DNA of 64,000 nt, taken from NCBI RefSeq assembly GCF_036014175.1, contig NZ_CP107917.1:5394001-5458000 (forward strand), given 5' to 3'. How positions within the stretch are numbered: the first letter of the stretch is position 1; each line of letters begins with the position of its first letter. This DNA comes from Streptomyces sp. NBC_00443. GTDB taxonomy: Bacteria > Actinomycetota > Actinomycetes > Streptomycetales > Streptomycetaceae. The translations under genes and the position numbers were made by a program. Positions 57,439 to 64,000 of this stretch are shown one piece after another. The notes under the pieces are model-generated. The model did no database searches. It worked only from the letters and a program-made list of their open reading frames with translations, and was not told the origin of the DNA.

Positions 57439-58490
57439 GCGGCCACCTCGGTCTCCGCGTGGGCACGGGCCTCGGTGTGCGCCCGGCCCGCGTGCTCGTG
57501 GATGTCGTCGCGGGACGAGACGCCGGTGAGGACACCGTCGGCGTCGACGCGGGCTATCAGGCCGGTGGGGGAGGCGATGGACTCGTCGAGGGCCGCGAGG
57601 AGGGAGTCGGAGTCCTTGAGCGGCCGCACGGGGATCTCGGCGGCGTCCGGCGAGCGCCAGTGCAGGGGCTTGCCGGCCTCGTCGCGTACGAGGCTCCAGT
57701 CGCCGCCCTGAGGCGCCGGGCCCTGCGGGATGTCCGCGAGGGTCCGCAGCGACAGCAGCTTCAGGCCGCGCTCGGCGCCGAGGAAGTCGGCCACGAAGTC
57801 GTCGGCCGGGCGGGCGAGGAGCTCGGCGGGGGAGGCGCACTGGACGAGGTGGCCGCCGGTGCGGAAGATCGCGATCTGGTCGCCGAGACGTACGGCCTCG
57901 TCGACGTCGTGCGTGACGAAGACGATGGTCTTGCTCAACTCCTTCTGCAGGCGCAGAAGTTCGTCCTGGAGCTGGGTGCGGACCACCGGGTCGACCGCGC
58001 CGAACGGCTCGTCCATCAGCAGCACGGGCGGGTCGGCGGCGAGCGCGCGGGCCACGCCGACGCGCTGCTGCTGGCCGCCGGAGAGCTGGTGCGGGTAGCG
58101 CTTGCCGGTGTCGGGGCTCAGGCCCACGGTCTCCAGCAGCTCGGCCGCGCGGGCCCTGGCCTTCCTGCGGCCGTGGCCCAGCAGCAGCGGCACGGTGGCG
58201 ACGTTGTCGAGCACCGTGCGGTGCGGGAACAGGCCCGCCTGCTGGATGACGTACCCGATGGAACGGCGCAGCTCGGCGGCGTCCTGCCGGGTGACGTCCT
58301 TGCCCCCGACCCGGATGGTGCCGGAAGTCGGCTCCACCATCCGGTTGATCATCCGCAGCGTGGTCGTCTTGCCGCAACCGGAGGACCCGACCAGGACGGT
58401 CACGCCGCCCTCCGGCATCTCCAGGGAGAGATCGTGGACTGCTGTCGTGCCGTTGGGGAAGCGCTTGTGGACCGCGTCGAACTGGATCAT
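57435..58490 (-). CDS. Quaternary-amine ABC transporter, ATP-binding protein
   Basis: This 351-residue ATPase has Walker A GSSGCGKTT (Lys41), Q-loop VIQQAGLFPHRTV, signature LSGGQQQRVGVARAL, and Walker B LLMDEPFGAVDP with the switch His in VTHDV. A C-terminal half (from about residue 285) resembles a CBS-type regulatory domain (DSLLAALDESIASPTGLIARVDADGVLTGV), as in OpuA/OpuC, where it senses ionic strength. It powers uptake of betaine, choline or proline. A TTGACA/AACTCT promoter lies upstream on this strand. Confidence 0.93.
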   Translation of the reverse strand: MIQFDAVHKRFPNGTTAVHDLSLEMPEGGVTVLVGSSGCGKTTTLRMINRMVEPTSGTIRVGGKDVTRQDAAELRRSIGYVIQQAGLFPHRTVLDNVATVPLLLGHGRRKARARAAELLETVGLSPDTGKRYPHQLSGGQQQRVGVARALAADPPVLLMDEPFGAVDPVVRTQLQDELLRLQKELSKTIVFVTHDVDEAVRLGDQIAIFRTGGHLVQCASPAELLARPADDFVADFLGAERGLKLLSLRTLADIPQGPAPQGGDWSLVRDEAGKPLHWRSPDAAEIPVRPLKDSDSLLAALDESIASPTGLIARVDADGVLTGVSSRDDIHEHAGRAHTEARAHAETEVAA

Positions 58491-58524
58491 GAGTTGTCCC
58501 TTGCCCGGCTGTATAACGTCATGC

Positions 58525-58554
58525 AGAGTTCTTGGTAGCTGAATAGGTTGTCAA
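58525..58554 (-). promoter_or_regulatory. Promoter of the quaternary-amine ABC operon
   Basis: On the minus strand TTGACA (58549-58554) and AACTCT (58525-58530) are separated by 18 bases, and the ATPase start is at 58490. The boxes fit a vegetative sigma factor; no operator is evident. Confidence 0.55.
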
Positions 58555-58631
58555 CGGGTTGGTGTAAATCCGAAGTAACGGATGACCGACAAGCGAGACC
58601 CGATGTCCGCATTGAGGGGAGTTTGGGCTTT

Positions 58632-60149
58632 ATGTCGTCTCGGATCGTGGACGCGCCGAGTGCTGTGACGTCTGGGCACACCGCCCTGGTCGTCCTCGAC
58701 GGGATCGGGCTCGGTGTCGAGGATGTCGTACGCCTCGCCGGGGGGACCGCCCGGCCGGTCGCCGCGACCGACGCGATGAAGCGCGCCGAGGAGTCCTGGG
58801 ACGCCGCCCGCCTCATCGCCGCGACCGGGCGGGTCTACGGCCGTTCCACCGGCGTGGGCGCCAACCGGAACGAGGACGTGCCCACCGAGGCCGCCGCCGA
58901 GCACGGCCTGCGTCTGCTGCGCAGCCACGCCGGCGCCATCGGCGAGGAGCTGCCCGCCCGGCAGGTGCGGGCCATGCTCGCCGTACGGGCCAACCAACTG
59001 CTGGCCGGCGGCGCGGGCCTGAGGCCCACCGTCATCACGGCCATGTGCGAGGCGCTGGAGAGCGGCGCCCACCCGGTCGTGAACGAGTTCGGCTCGGTCG
59101 GCACCGGCGACCTCGCGGCGCTGGCGCAGACCGGCCTCGCGCTGGCCGGCGAACATCCGTGGCGGGGGCCCGGCGCCCCCGAAGCGCAGCCGCTGGACAA
59201 CAACGACGCCCTCGCGTTCATCAGCAGCAACGCCCTCACCCTCGGCCAGGCCGCCCTCGCGCTGCACGAACTGCGCGGGCTCGTCGCCGCCACCCAGGTC
59301 GTCGCCGCGCTGTCACTGCTGGCCGTCGATGGCTCCCACGAGGCGTACGCCGCTCCCGTGCACACCGCCCGACCGCACCGGGGCAGCTCCGAAGTCGCGC
59401 GCGAGATGCGGGAGTTCATCGGCGCCGAGGACCGGCCCACCCCTCCGCTGGGCCGGCTCCAGGACCCGTACGGCTTCCGCTGCCTGCCGCAGATCCACGG
59501 CCCCGCGCACGACGCGGCCGACGCCCTGGAGCAGGTGCTGGCCGTCGAGATCAACGCGGCCGCCGAGAACCCGCTCATCTCCCCCGAGGACATGGCCGCC
59601 TACCACCACGGCGGCTTCTACCAGGCCCAACTCGCCCTCTCCCTGGACCACTTCAGGCTGGCGCTGACCCAGGTGGCACGGCTGTCGACGTCCCGCCTGT
59701 CGACCCTCAACGAGCCCGCCTACACTCGCCTGAAGCCCTTCCTCGCCGACCAGGAGCCCGCCTCGTCCGGCGTGATGATCCTGGAGTACGCCGCCGGTGC
59801 CGCCCTCGGCGACCTGCGCGCGTTCTCTGCCCCCGCCTCGCTCGGCCACGCTGTACTCTCCCGGGGCGTGGAGGAGCAGGCCAGCTTCGCCTCGCTCGCC
59901 GCGCGGCAGACACTGCGCGCGTGCGACGCGTACCGTCTCGTCGTCGGCTGTGAACTCGTCGCCGCCGTACGGGCGTTGCGGCTGCGCGGCCTCAGGCCCG
60001 AACCCGAGCTCGGCGTGAGCCGGGCGCTGGAGCTGGCCGAGTCGGAGCTCGACGACGACCTGGCCGACCGTCCGCTCACCGACGACGTGACGGCGGCGGC
60101 AGCACTGCTGGACCGGTTCACGGACATCTGGAGGGGGAGCGCCGCATGA
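58632..60149 (+). CDS. Histidine/aromatic ammonia-lyase-like protein, altered MIO loop
   Basis: This 505-residue protein matches the MIO-type histidine, phenylalanine and tyrosine ammonia-lyases across its length: YGRSTGVGANRNE (about residues 74-86, with the catalytic Tyr), ELRGLVAATQVVAALSLLAVDGSHEAY, QDPYGFRCLPQIHGPAHD and ENPLISPEDMAAYHHGGFYQ. In most members the cofactor MIO forms from Ala-Ser-Gly in GSVGASGDL. Here the loop reads GSV-G157-T158-G159-DL, one residue shorter and without the Ser. This points to a different or inactive cofactor site. ATG at 58632 with GAGGGGAG upstream. It overlaps the RpiR regulator gene (ATGA). Confidence 0.85.
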   Translation: MSSRIVDAPSAVTSGHTALVVLDGIGLGVEDVVRLAGGTARPVAATDAMKRAEESWDAARLIAATGRVYGRSTGVGANRNEDVPTEAAAEHGLRLLRSHAGAIGEELPARQVRAMLAVRANQLLAGGAGLRPTVITAMCEALESGAHPVVNEFGSVGTGDLAALAQTGLALAGEHPWRGPGAPEAQPLDNNDALAFISSNALTLGQAALALHELRGLVAATQVVAALSLLAVDGSHEAYAAPVHTARPHRGSSEVAREMREFIGAEDRPTPPLGRLQDPYGFRCLPQIHGPAHDAADALEQVLAVEINAAAENPLISPEDMAAYHHGGFYQAQLALSLDHFRLALTQVARLSTSRLSTLNEPAYTRLKPFLADQEPASSGVMILEYAAGAALGDLRAFSAPASLGHAVLSRGVEEQASFASLAARQTLRACDAYRLVVGCELVAAVRALRLRGLRPEPELGVSRALELAESELDDDLADRPLTDDVTAAAALLDRFTDIWRGSAA

Positions 60150-61042
60150 GCGCGGACAGGACCACGAGCGGAACGGCACACGGGCTGTCCCATGGGGCGC
60201 CCCACGGGGCCGACAGCCCCGCCGCGCGTCTCCAGGCGCTCTTCGAGGGGCACCGGCTCACCCCGACCCAGCGGCGTATCGCACACAGCATGGTGCGGCG
60301 GGCCGCCGACGTGCCGTTCCTGTCCAGCGTGGAGTTGGCCGAGCTGGCCGGGGTCAGCCAGCCGTCCGTGACCCGCTTCGCCGTCGCCCTCGGCTTCGAC
60401 GGCTATCCCGCCCTGCGCAGGCACCTGCGCGAGGTCGCGCCCATGGAGCCGGCGGCGGACACCGGCTCGTACAACGAGTACCAGCAGGCCGTCGAGGCCG
60501 AGATCGAGAACCTGCGGCACCTCGCGGAGGTGCTCGCCGACCCGCGCCCGGTGCAGAAGGCCGGACGCCTGCTCTCGGCCTCCCGCCCGCTGCCCGTGCT
60601 CGGCCTGCGGGCCGCGGCCTCCCAGGCGTACGGCTTCGCCTACTTCGCCGCCAAGGTCCACCCGGACGTACGGCTGCTGCACGAGGGCGGCACGATGATC
60701 CACGACCGGATCGACGCCGCCGTACAGGCCGGCGCGACGGCCCTGCTCTGCTTCGCGCTGCCCCGGCACCCGCGCGAGGTCGTGGACACCCTGACCTACG
60801 CCAAGGAGGCCGGGCTGACGGTCGTGACCGTCGCCGACTCCGCCTTCGCGCCGGTCGCCAAGGTCTCCGACCTGCTGCTGCCCGCCGCCGTCGGCACGGG
60901 CCTCGCGTTCGACACGGCCTGCGCGCCGATGCTGCTGGGCCGGGTCCTGCTGGAGGCGATGTGCGACGACCTCCCGGACGCCCAGGCGCGACTGGAGGAG
61001 TTCGACGCGCGGGCGGCGGTGCGGGGGCTGTTCGTGGAGTGA
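60146..61042 (+). CDS. MurR/RpiR-family regulator with SIS domain
   Basis: This 298-residue regulator has an N-terminal HTH_6 domain (residues 20-110; LSSVELAELAGVSQPSVTRFAVALGFDGYPALRRHL) and a C-terminal SIS phosphosugar-binding domain (about 130-280; ALLCFALPRHPREVVDTLTYAKEAGLTVVTVADS). It normally represses or activates genes for sugar-phosphate metabolism in response to a phosphosugar. The coupling to the ammonia-lyase-like gene is tight (ATGA), so the two probably work together. The SIS domain appears complete with the ASR type loop (SASRPLPVLG). The target is unknown; no operator is apparent. Confidence 0.93.
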   Translation: MSADRTTSGTAHGLSHGAPHGADSPAARLQALFEGHRLTPTQRRIAHSMVRRAADVPFLSSVELAELAGVSQPSVTRFAVALGFDGYPALRRHLREVAPMEPAADTGSYNEYQQAVEAEIENLRHLAEVLADPRPVQKAGRLLSASRPLPVLGLRAAASQAYGFAYFAAKVHPDVRLLHEGGTMIHDRIDAAVQAGATALLCFALPRHPREVVDTLTYAKEAGLTVVTVADSAFAPVAKVSDLLLPAAVGTGLAFDTACAPMLLGRVLLEAMCDDLPDAQARLEEFDARAAVRGLFVE

Positions 61043-61131
61043 GTTCCTGACCGCTTCTTAAGGCTCGTCTCACGTTGGCTGGCTAGCGTGCGCGCACAGC
61101 TGATGGACAGTGCTGGGACGGGAGGCGGAAC

Positions 61132-61728
61132 GTGGCACGCGGTGGAGGACATGGAGGACAGGGGCTGGCTCGAGTGGCCGTCGTCGTACGGGCCGGGGCG
61201 GCGCCGTTGTGGTGGCTCGGGATGTTCGCGGCGGGGATCGGGGCGCTGGTGCCGGGCATCACGGGCCGCAGGATCGGCGTCCTGGCCGGCGCCGCGCTGT
61301 TCATCGTCACGGCGGTCGTGGTGGCGTCCGTGCGCCGCAAGCGCTACACCGCGCTGATCGGCTCGGCCACCCGCGCCGGCAAGCACGACGTGCTCCAGGA
61401 CCGCTCGGTCGCCGTGCGCAACTGGCGCCGGGGCCACTGCTGGTGGCTGGTCCTGGCGTTCCTCGCAGCGCTGGGCAGCGCGTTCGCGGTGCCGGCGGCC
61501 GGCGGGATGCTGCTGGCGGGGTGCGGAGCGGGCCTGCGGCTCAAGGCGGCGTGGCTCGGACGGTTGGAGCGGGCCGAGAACGCGCTGCTGTGGGCGCGGG
61601 TCGACTGGCTCGACGGCCGCGGCGGCCGCCCCGCGGGCAAGGCCGTGAAGGGCTACCGCACCACCGGCGTCGCCGCGGGCGACGCGGCCCCGGGCGGGGC
61701 CCGCCGCCGCACCGCGGCGCTCGTGTAG
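61132..61728 (+). CDS. Membrane protein of unknown function
   Basis: This 198-residue protein has about four hydrophobic helices (APLWWLGMFAAGIGALVPGI, IGVLAGAALFIVTAVVVASV, WWLVLAFLAALGSAFAVPAAGGMLLAG) with a basic middle (RRKRYTALIGSATRAGKHD) and a charged tail with several Arg/Gly/Ala runs. I do not recognise its family. The GTG has a GGGAGG site upstream. The gene is convergent with the Roadblock operon, whose 3' end is one base away, and its C-terminus (GGARRRTAALV) ends right there. Confidence 0.72.
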   Translation: MARGGGHGGQGLARVAVVVRAGAAPLWWLGMFAAGIGALVPGITGRRIGVLAGAALFIVTAVVVASVRRKRYTALIGSATRAGKHDVLQDRSVAVRNWRRGHCWWLVLAFLAALGSAFAVPAAGGMLLAGCGAGLRLKAAWLGRLERAENALLWARVDWLDGRGGRPAGKAVKGYRTTGVAAGDAAPGGARRRTAALV

Positions 61729-61729
61729 G

Positions 61730-62104
61730 TCAGACCTCCAGGTCCTCCTCGATCCTCCGCAACTGGTGCCTGGCCATGGCCAGGTTGGCGCGCTTGGCGT
61801 CGAGGACCAGGTACAGGAAGAGACCGTTGCCCCCGCGCCCGGCGATCAGCCGGATCAGGTGGTACTGGTCGCTGAGGGTGATCAGGATGTCCTCGATGCC
61901 GCCCTTGAGGCCGAGGTGCTCCATCGTGCGCATCTTGGCGCGGACGACGTCGGTGTTGCCGGCGGCGGCGACATTGAGGTCGAAGGTCTTGCTGCCGCCG
62001 AGCGTGCCGAGCGCCATTCCGCTGGTGTAGTCGACGAGCGCGACCCCGGTCGCGCCCTCGATCGAAGCGAGGCATTCCTTCAGCGTGGTCTCGGTGTTGG
62101 CCAT
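61730..62104 (-). CDS. Roadblock/LC7 domain protein (third in cluster)
   Basis: This 124-residue protein is a compact Roadblock/LC7 domain (TTLKECLASIEGATGVALVDYTSGMALGTLGG, then DVVRAKMRTMEHLGL and GLFLYLVLDAKRANLAMARHQLRRIEEDLEV). Such domains dimerise and regulate small GTPases or two-component-like systems; in Streptomyces they are best known from conservons. No GTPase or sensor kinase is next to it. The ATG at 62104 has GAGAGGAAC about nine bases upstream. It lies 14 bases after the second Roadblock gene, so it is in the same operon. Confidence 0.9.
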   Translation of the reverse strand: MANTETTLKECLASIEGATGVALVDYTSGMALGTLGGSKTFDLNVAAAGNTDVVRAKMRTMEHLGLKGGIEDILITLSDQYHLIRLIAGRGGNGLFLYLVLDAKRANLAMARHQLRRIEEDLEV

Positions 62105-62118
62105 GACGTGTGTTCCTC

Positions 62119-62616
62119 TCAACTCTCAGTAGTGGTACGCGCGTTGGTGTTGCTGCGTGCGGCGCGCGCGGTTCTCGTGCGGGTGGGCATGGGTTTGGCG
62201 GGCTCCTTGGCGGCGCTCTTGGCAGGGCTGCGGCGCACAGGTGCCGCCTCCGCGTCGACGAGCTCCCCGATCCGGGCACCCGCGCGGCGGCCCTCCAGGT
62301 GCAGCCGGCCGACGTTGACGCCGTCCTGGGCGAGCAGCGTCAGCACGGCGGTACGGCCCGCGGCGTACGTCGCCACATAGCCCTCCGTGCCGCGCATGAG
62401 CAGTTCGCGGAAGTCGCCGCGGCCGGTCGCGTCCGTCACCCGCACCGCGACGCCGAGCGCGGCGGCGGTGAGGGCGGCGAGGCCGTCCGGTTCGACGCCG
62501 GGGGTGTCGTGGGCGAGGACGAGGCCGTCCACACCGGCCGCGAGTGCTCCGGTCAGCTGGGGCACGCGGGCTCTGAGCCGGCGGAACTCGTCGAGTATCG
62601 GGACCTCGGCCGCCAT
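62119..62616 (-). CDS. Roadblock/LC7 domain protein with basic tail (second in cluster)
   Basis: This 165-residue protein has a Roadblock-type domain (PILDEFRRLRARVPQLTGALAAGVDGLVLAHDTPG to about residue 118) and a basic, disordered tail (SPAKSAAKEPAKPMPTRTRT). The tail may bind nucleic acid or acidic partners. The ATG at 62616 has GAGAGGAGA upstream; the frame continues upstream but that part overlaps the 3' end of the next gene. It is translationally close to the third Roadblock gene (14-base gap). Confidence 0.85.
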   Translation of the reverse strand: MAAEVPILDEFRRLRARVPQLTGALAAGVDGLVLAHDTPGVEPDGLAALTAAALGVAVRVTDATGRGDFRELLMRGTEGYVATYAAGRTAVLTLLAQDGVNVGRLHLEGRRAGARIGELVDAEAAPVRRSPAKSAAKEPAKPMPTRTRTARAARSNTNARTTTES

Positions 62617-62704
62617 CAGGTGTCTCCTCTCGGCGCGGGACCGCTGCGGTGGGCGCCGCGGCTCGGGCGGCCCGGGCGGCTCGCGGTCCTCGAAGGGTTT
62701 GCGG

Positions 62705-63486
62705 TCAAAGGGCCTCCAGCGCATCCCTGACCCTCTTCAGCAGCGCGATGTAGGGATCGGCTGTGTCGGACGGGGGGTCTTCGACGGCGGGCGGCGGCTG
62801 TGGGGCCACGAGCCCCGCCGCGGCCAGCCGCCGTATGTGCACCAGCGTGTGGAACGCCGGCCGGCCCAGCTCCCGCGCGATGTCCGTGGCCCGTCGTACG
62901 CCGTCCACCAGGGCGAGTACGGCGGCCTGTCGGGGCGGCACCGCGGGCGCCGCGACCGGGTCGGCCCGGATCAGGGCGCGCCGTCCGTCGCCGGGTCGGG
63001 CCAGATGCGCAGCAGCAGGGCCCGGCGGCGCAGCGTCTCGCGCTCCACGGCGACGACCGGCACGGGATGCACGGAGGCGAGCCAGTGCGCGGTGCCGTAG
63101 CGGAAGCGGCCGGGCGTGCTGCTGGGCGCGAGCGCGAAGTATGCGGCGTCGTACAAGGCGCTCACCTGCGCCAGCTCCAGCGCCCCCGGCGTGACACCGT
63201 GCCGCAGCAGCCGCCCCTCGTCGGCCCCGGCCTCGGCGTCCCGCCACGCCTCGGCGTCGAGGGTGCCGTGAGCCGCGAGCAGCTCGTCGAGACCGGGAGC
63301 GAGCGGGCTCTCGGCGTGCACCACCCGGCCCTCGGCGAGGTGGAGCGTGCCGTGCTCGCGGTCCAGGACGCCGGTGGCCCGCTCGTCCGCGAGGCGGGTC
63401 AGCATCGGGGAGACACCGCCCGCTCGCTGGTGCGCCGTCTGCCGGTCCCGTACCGGCAGCCGCGGTGGTGGTGTGAGCACGGTCAT
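62705..63486 (-). pseudogene. DUF4388-like protein, disrupted by a one-base frameshift
   Basis: From the ATG at 63486 the frame encodes 171 residues (TRLADERATGVLDREHGTLHLAEGRVVHAESP, then a WPDPATDGAP end) and stops at 62971. The adjacent frame continues without a break of sense with IRADPVAAPAVPPRQAAVLALVDGVRR, and ends LKRVRDALEAL at 62705. Adding one C in the GCCC run at 62970-62977 joins the two into a protein of about 259 residues, a DUF4388-like N-terminus with a winged-helix-like C-terminus (DIARELGRPAFHTLVHIRRLAAAG). A missing base by error or by mutation is the simplest explanation. The start overlaps the first Roadblock stop (ATGA). Confidence 0.75.
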
Positions 63487-63875
63487 CTCAGCACCAGCCG
63501 TTCGGCCATCTCGCCGAGCCGGATGCGGGCCAGCGCGAGATTGCCGTCCGTGCGGGACAGCCACAGGTACAGGAACACACTGCTGTCGAACGTCGTCGGC
63601 ACGAACCGGAGCACGTGATAGCTGTCCCGGTTGCTGAGGATCACGTCCTCGACGGGCGGATCCGTGGCGTCGGAGCCGTCCTCCGGCCCGAAGGCGTGCT
63701 GCTCGGCGGCCAGCCGTGCCAGCTCCGCCGCCTCGGCGGCCGCCGTTTCGTGGTCGCCGCCCGGAGGATCGCCCACCGTGCCCAGGGCCAGCCCGCTCGT
63801 CCAGTCGACCAACGCAGCACCACGCGCACCTGGCAGCCGCATCGTCTCCAGCAAGCACTCGTCGATTCCGGGCAC
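63483..63875 (-). CDS. Roadblock/LC7 domain protein (first in cluster)
   Basis: This 130-residue protein has a Roadblock/LC7 fold (DECLLETMRLPGARGAALVDWTSGLALGTVGD, VILSNRDSYHVLRFVPTTFDSSVFLYLWLSRTDGNLALARIRLGEMAERLVLR), with an acidic insert (EDGSDATDPP) between the first helix pair. It is the first gene of the operon and its stop overlaps the start of the frameshifted gene. The GTG start has a GGAGGGGAG site six bases upstream. The last two helices resemble those of the third Roadblock protein. Confidence 0.88.
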   Translation of the reverse strand: MPGIDECLLETMRLPGARGAALVDWTSGLALGTVGDPPGGDHETAAAEAAELARLAAEQHAFGPEDGSDATDPPVEDVILSNRDSYHVLRFVPTTFDSSVFLYLWLSRTDGNLALARIRLGEMAERLVLR

Positions 63876-64000
63876 CGTCGCTCCCCTCCCGCCTCGGGGT
63901 CCGGCTGAGTGACCGCCAAACTACGCAACGTGTGTGCGGCGAGTGAGCGTTCGGGCATTTTCCAGTGGAACATGCGCCGAGTGACTAGGGTGGGTCAACT
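63876..64000. other. Promoter region of the Roadblock operon, window end
   Basis: The last 125 bases precede the Roadblock operon on the minus strand. A TTGACC box near the window end (63993-63998, minus strand) and a TAGGGT box on the plus strand (63987-63992) are candidate promoter pieces for either direction. Neither is complete. Confidence 0.3.

Overview
The window is a piece of a Streptomyces chromosome, probably from the conserved core. The GC content is very high, many start codons are GTG, several genes look leaderless, and there is a tRNA-Leu with a UAA anticodon (bldA). The order mfd, mazG, P450, two Rpf-type muralytic enzymes, eno, divIC, DUF501, ppx, ndh, cfa, bldA, pobA, thiolase, cystathionine beta-synthase is one I know from Streptomyces (it resembles the S. 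coelicolor region around eno and mfd). No prophage, insertion sequence or CRISPR array was seen.

Left end (0-5.5 kb): a compact group of polymorphic-toxin and immunity type domains. A SUKH-3-like immunity protein and a YwqJ-like deaminase are on the minus strand. Divergent from them, a nuclease-SUKH fusion overlaps a 989-residue protein in which a deaminase-like domain sits between a YrhB-like domain, a 400-residue Gly/Pro-rich spacer and a SUKH-4-like domain. None has a recognisable secretion signal. This is the most unusual locus in the window.

5.7-28.9 kb: a DivIVA-like coiled-coil protein, a sodium:solute symporter with its DUF485 partner (the symporter frame appears shifted near its end), an acetyltransferase, a secreted lipase, an MFS exporter, a MacB/FtsX-type ABC transporter, a DUF2079 membrane protein, mfd, a small NTF2-like gene under a SoxR/MerR-type operator, a secreted HNH lipoprotein, a soluble TPR-linked kinase, a SurA-like lipoprotein and mazG.

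28.9-44.2 kb: a P450 preceded by 33-bp tandem repeats, two resuscitation-promoting factors (the second, rpfA, under a ydaO-type c-di-AMP riboswitch), eno-divIC-DUF501-ppx, a type II NADH dehydrogenase with an upstream Rex-like site, a cyclopropane-fatty-acid-synthase-like methyltransferase, a second MacB/FtsX-type ABC transporter closely related to the first, and bldA.

44.2-64 kb: pobA with a candidate operator, a Bax-inhibitor-1 family protein, small conserved genes, a thiolase, an SGNH hydrolase, cystathionine beta-synthase, an XRE regulator divergent from a short-chain dehydrogenase, a four-gene quaternary-amine (OpuC/ProU-like) ABC operon, a histidine-ammonia-lyase-like gene with an altered MIO loop coupled to an RpiR regulator, and a right-hand cluster of three Roadblock/LC7 proteins with one frameshifted partner gene. 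Long hairpins separate most convergent genes, and family-wide Streptomyces intergenic repeats appear at about 17.7, 47.35 and 49.9 kb.
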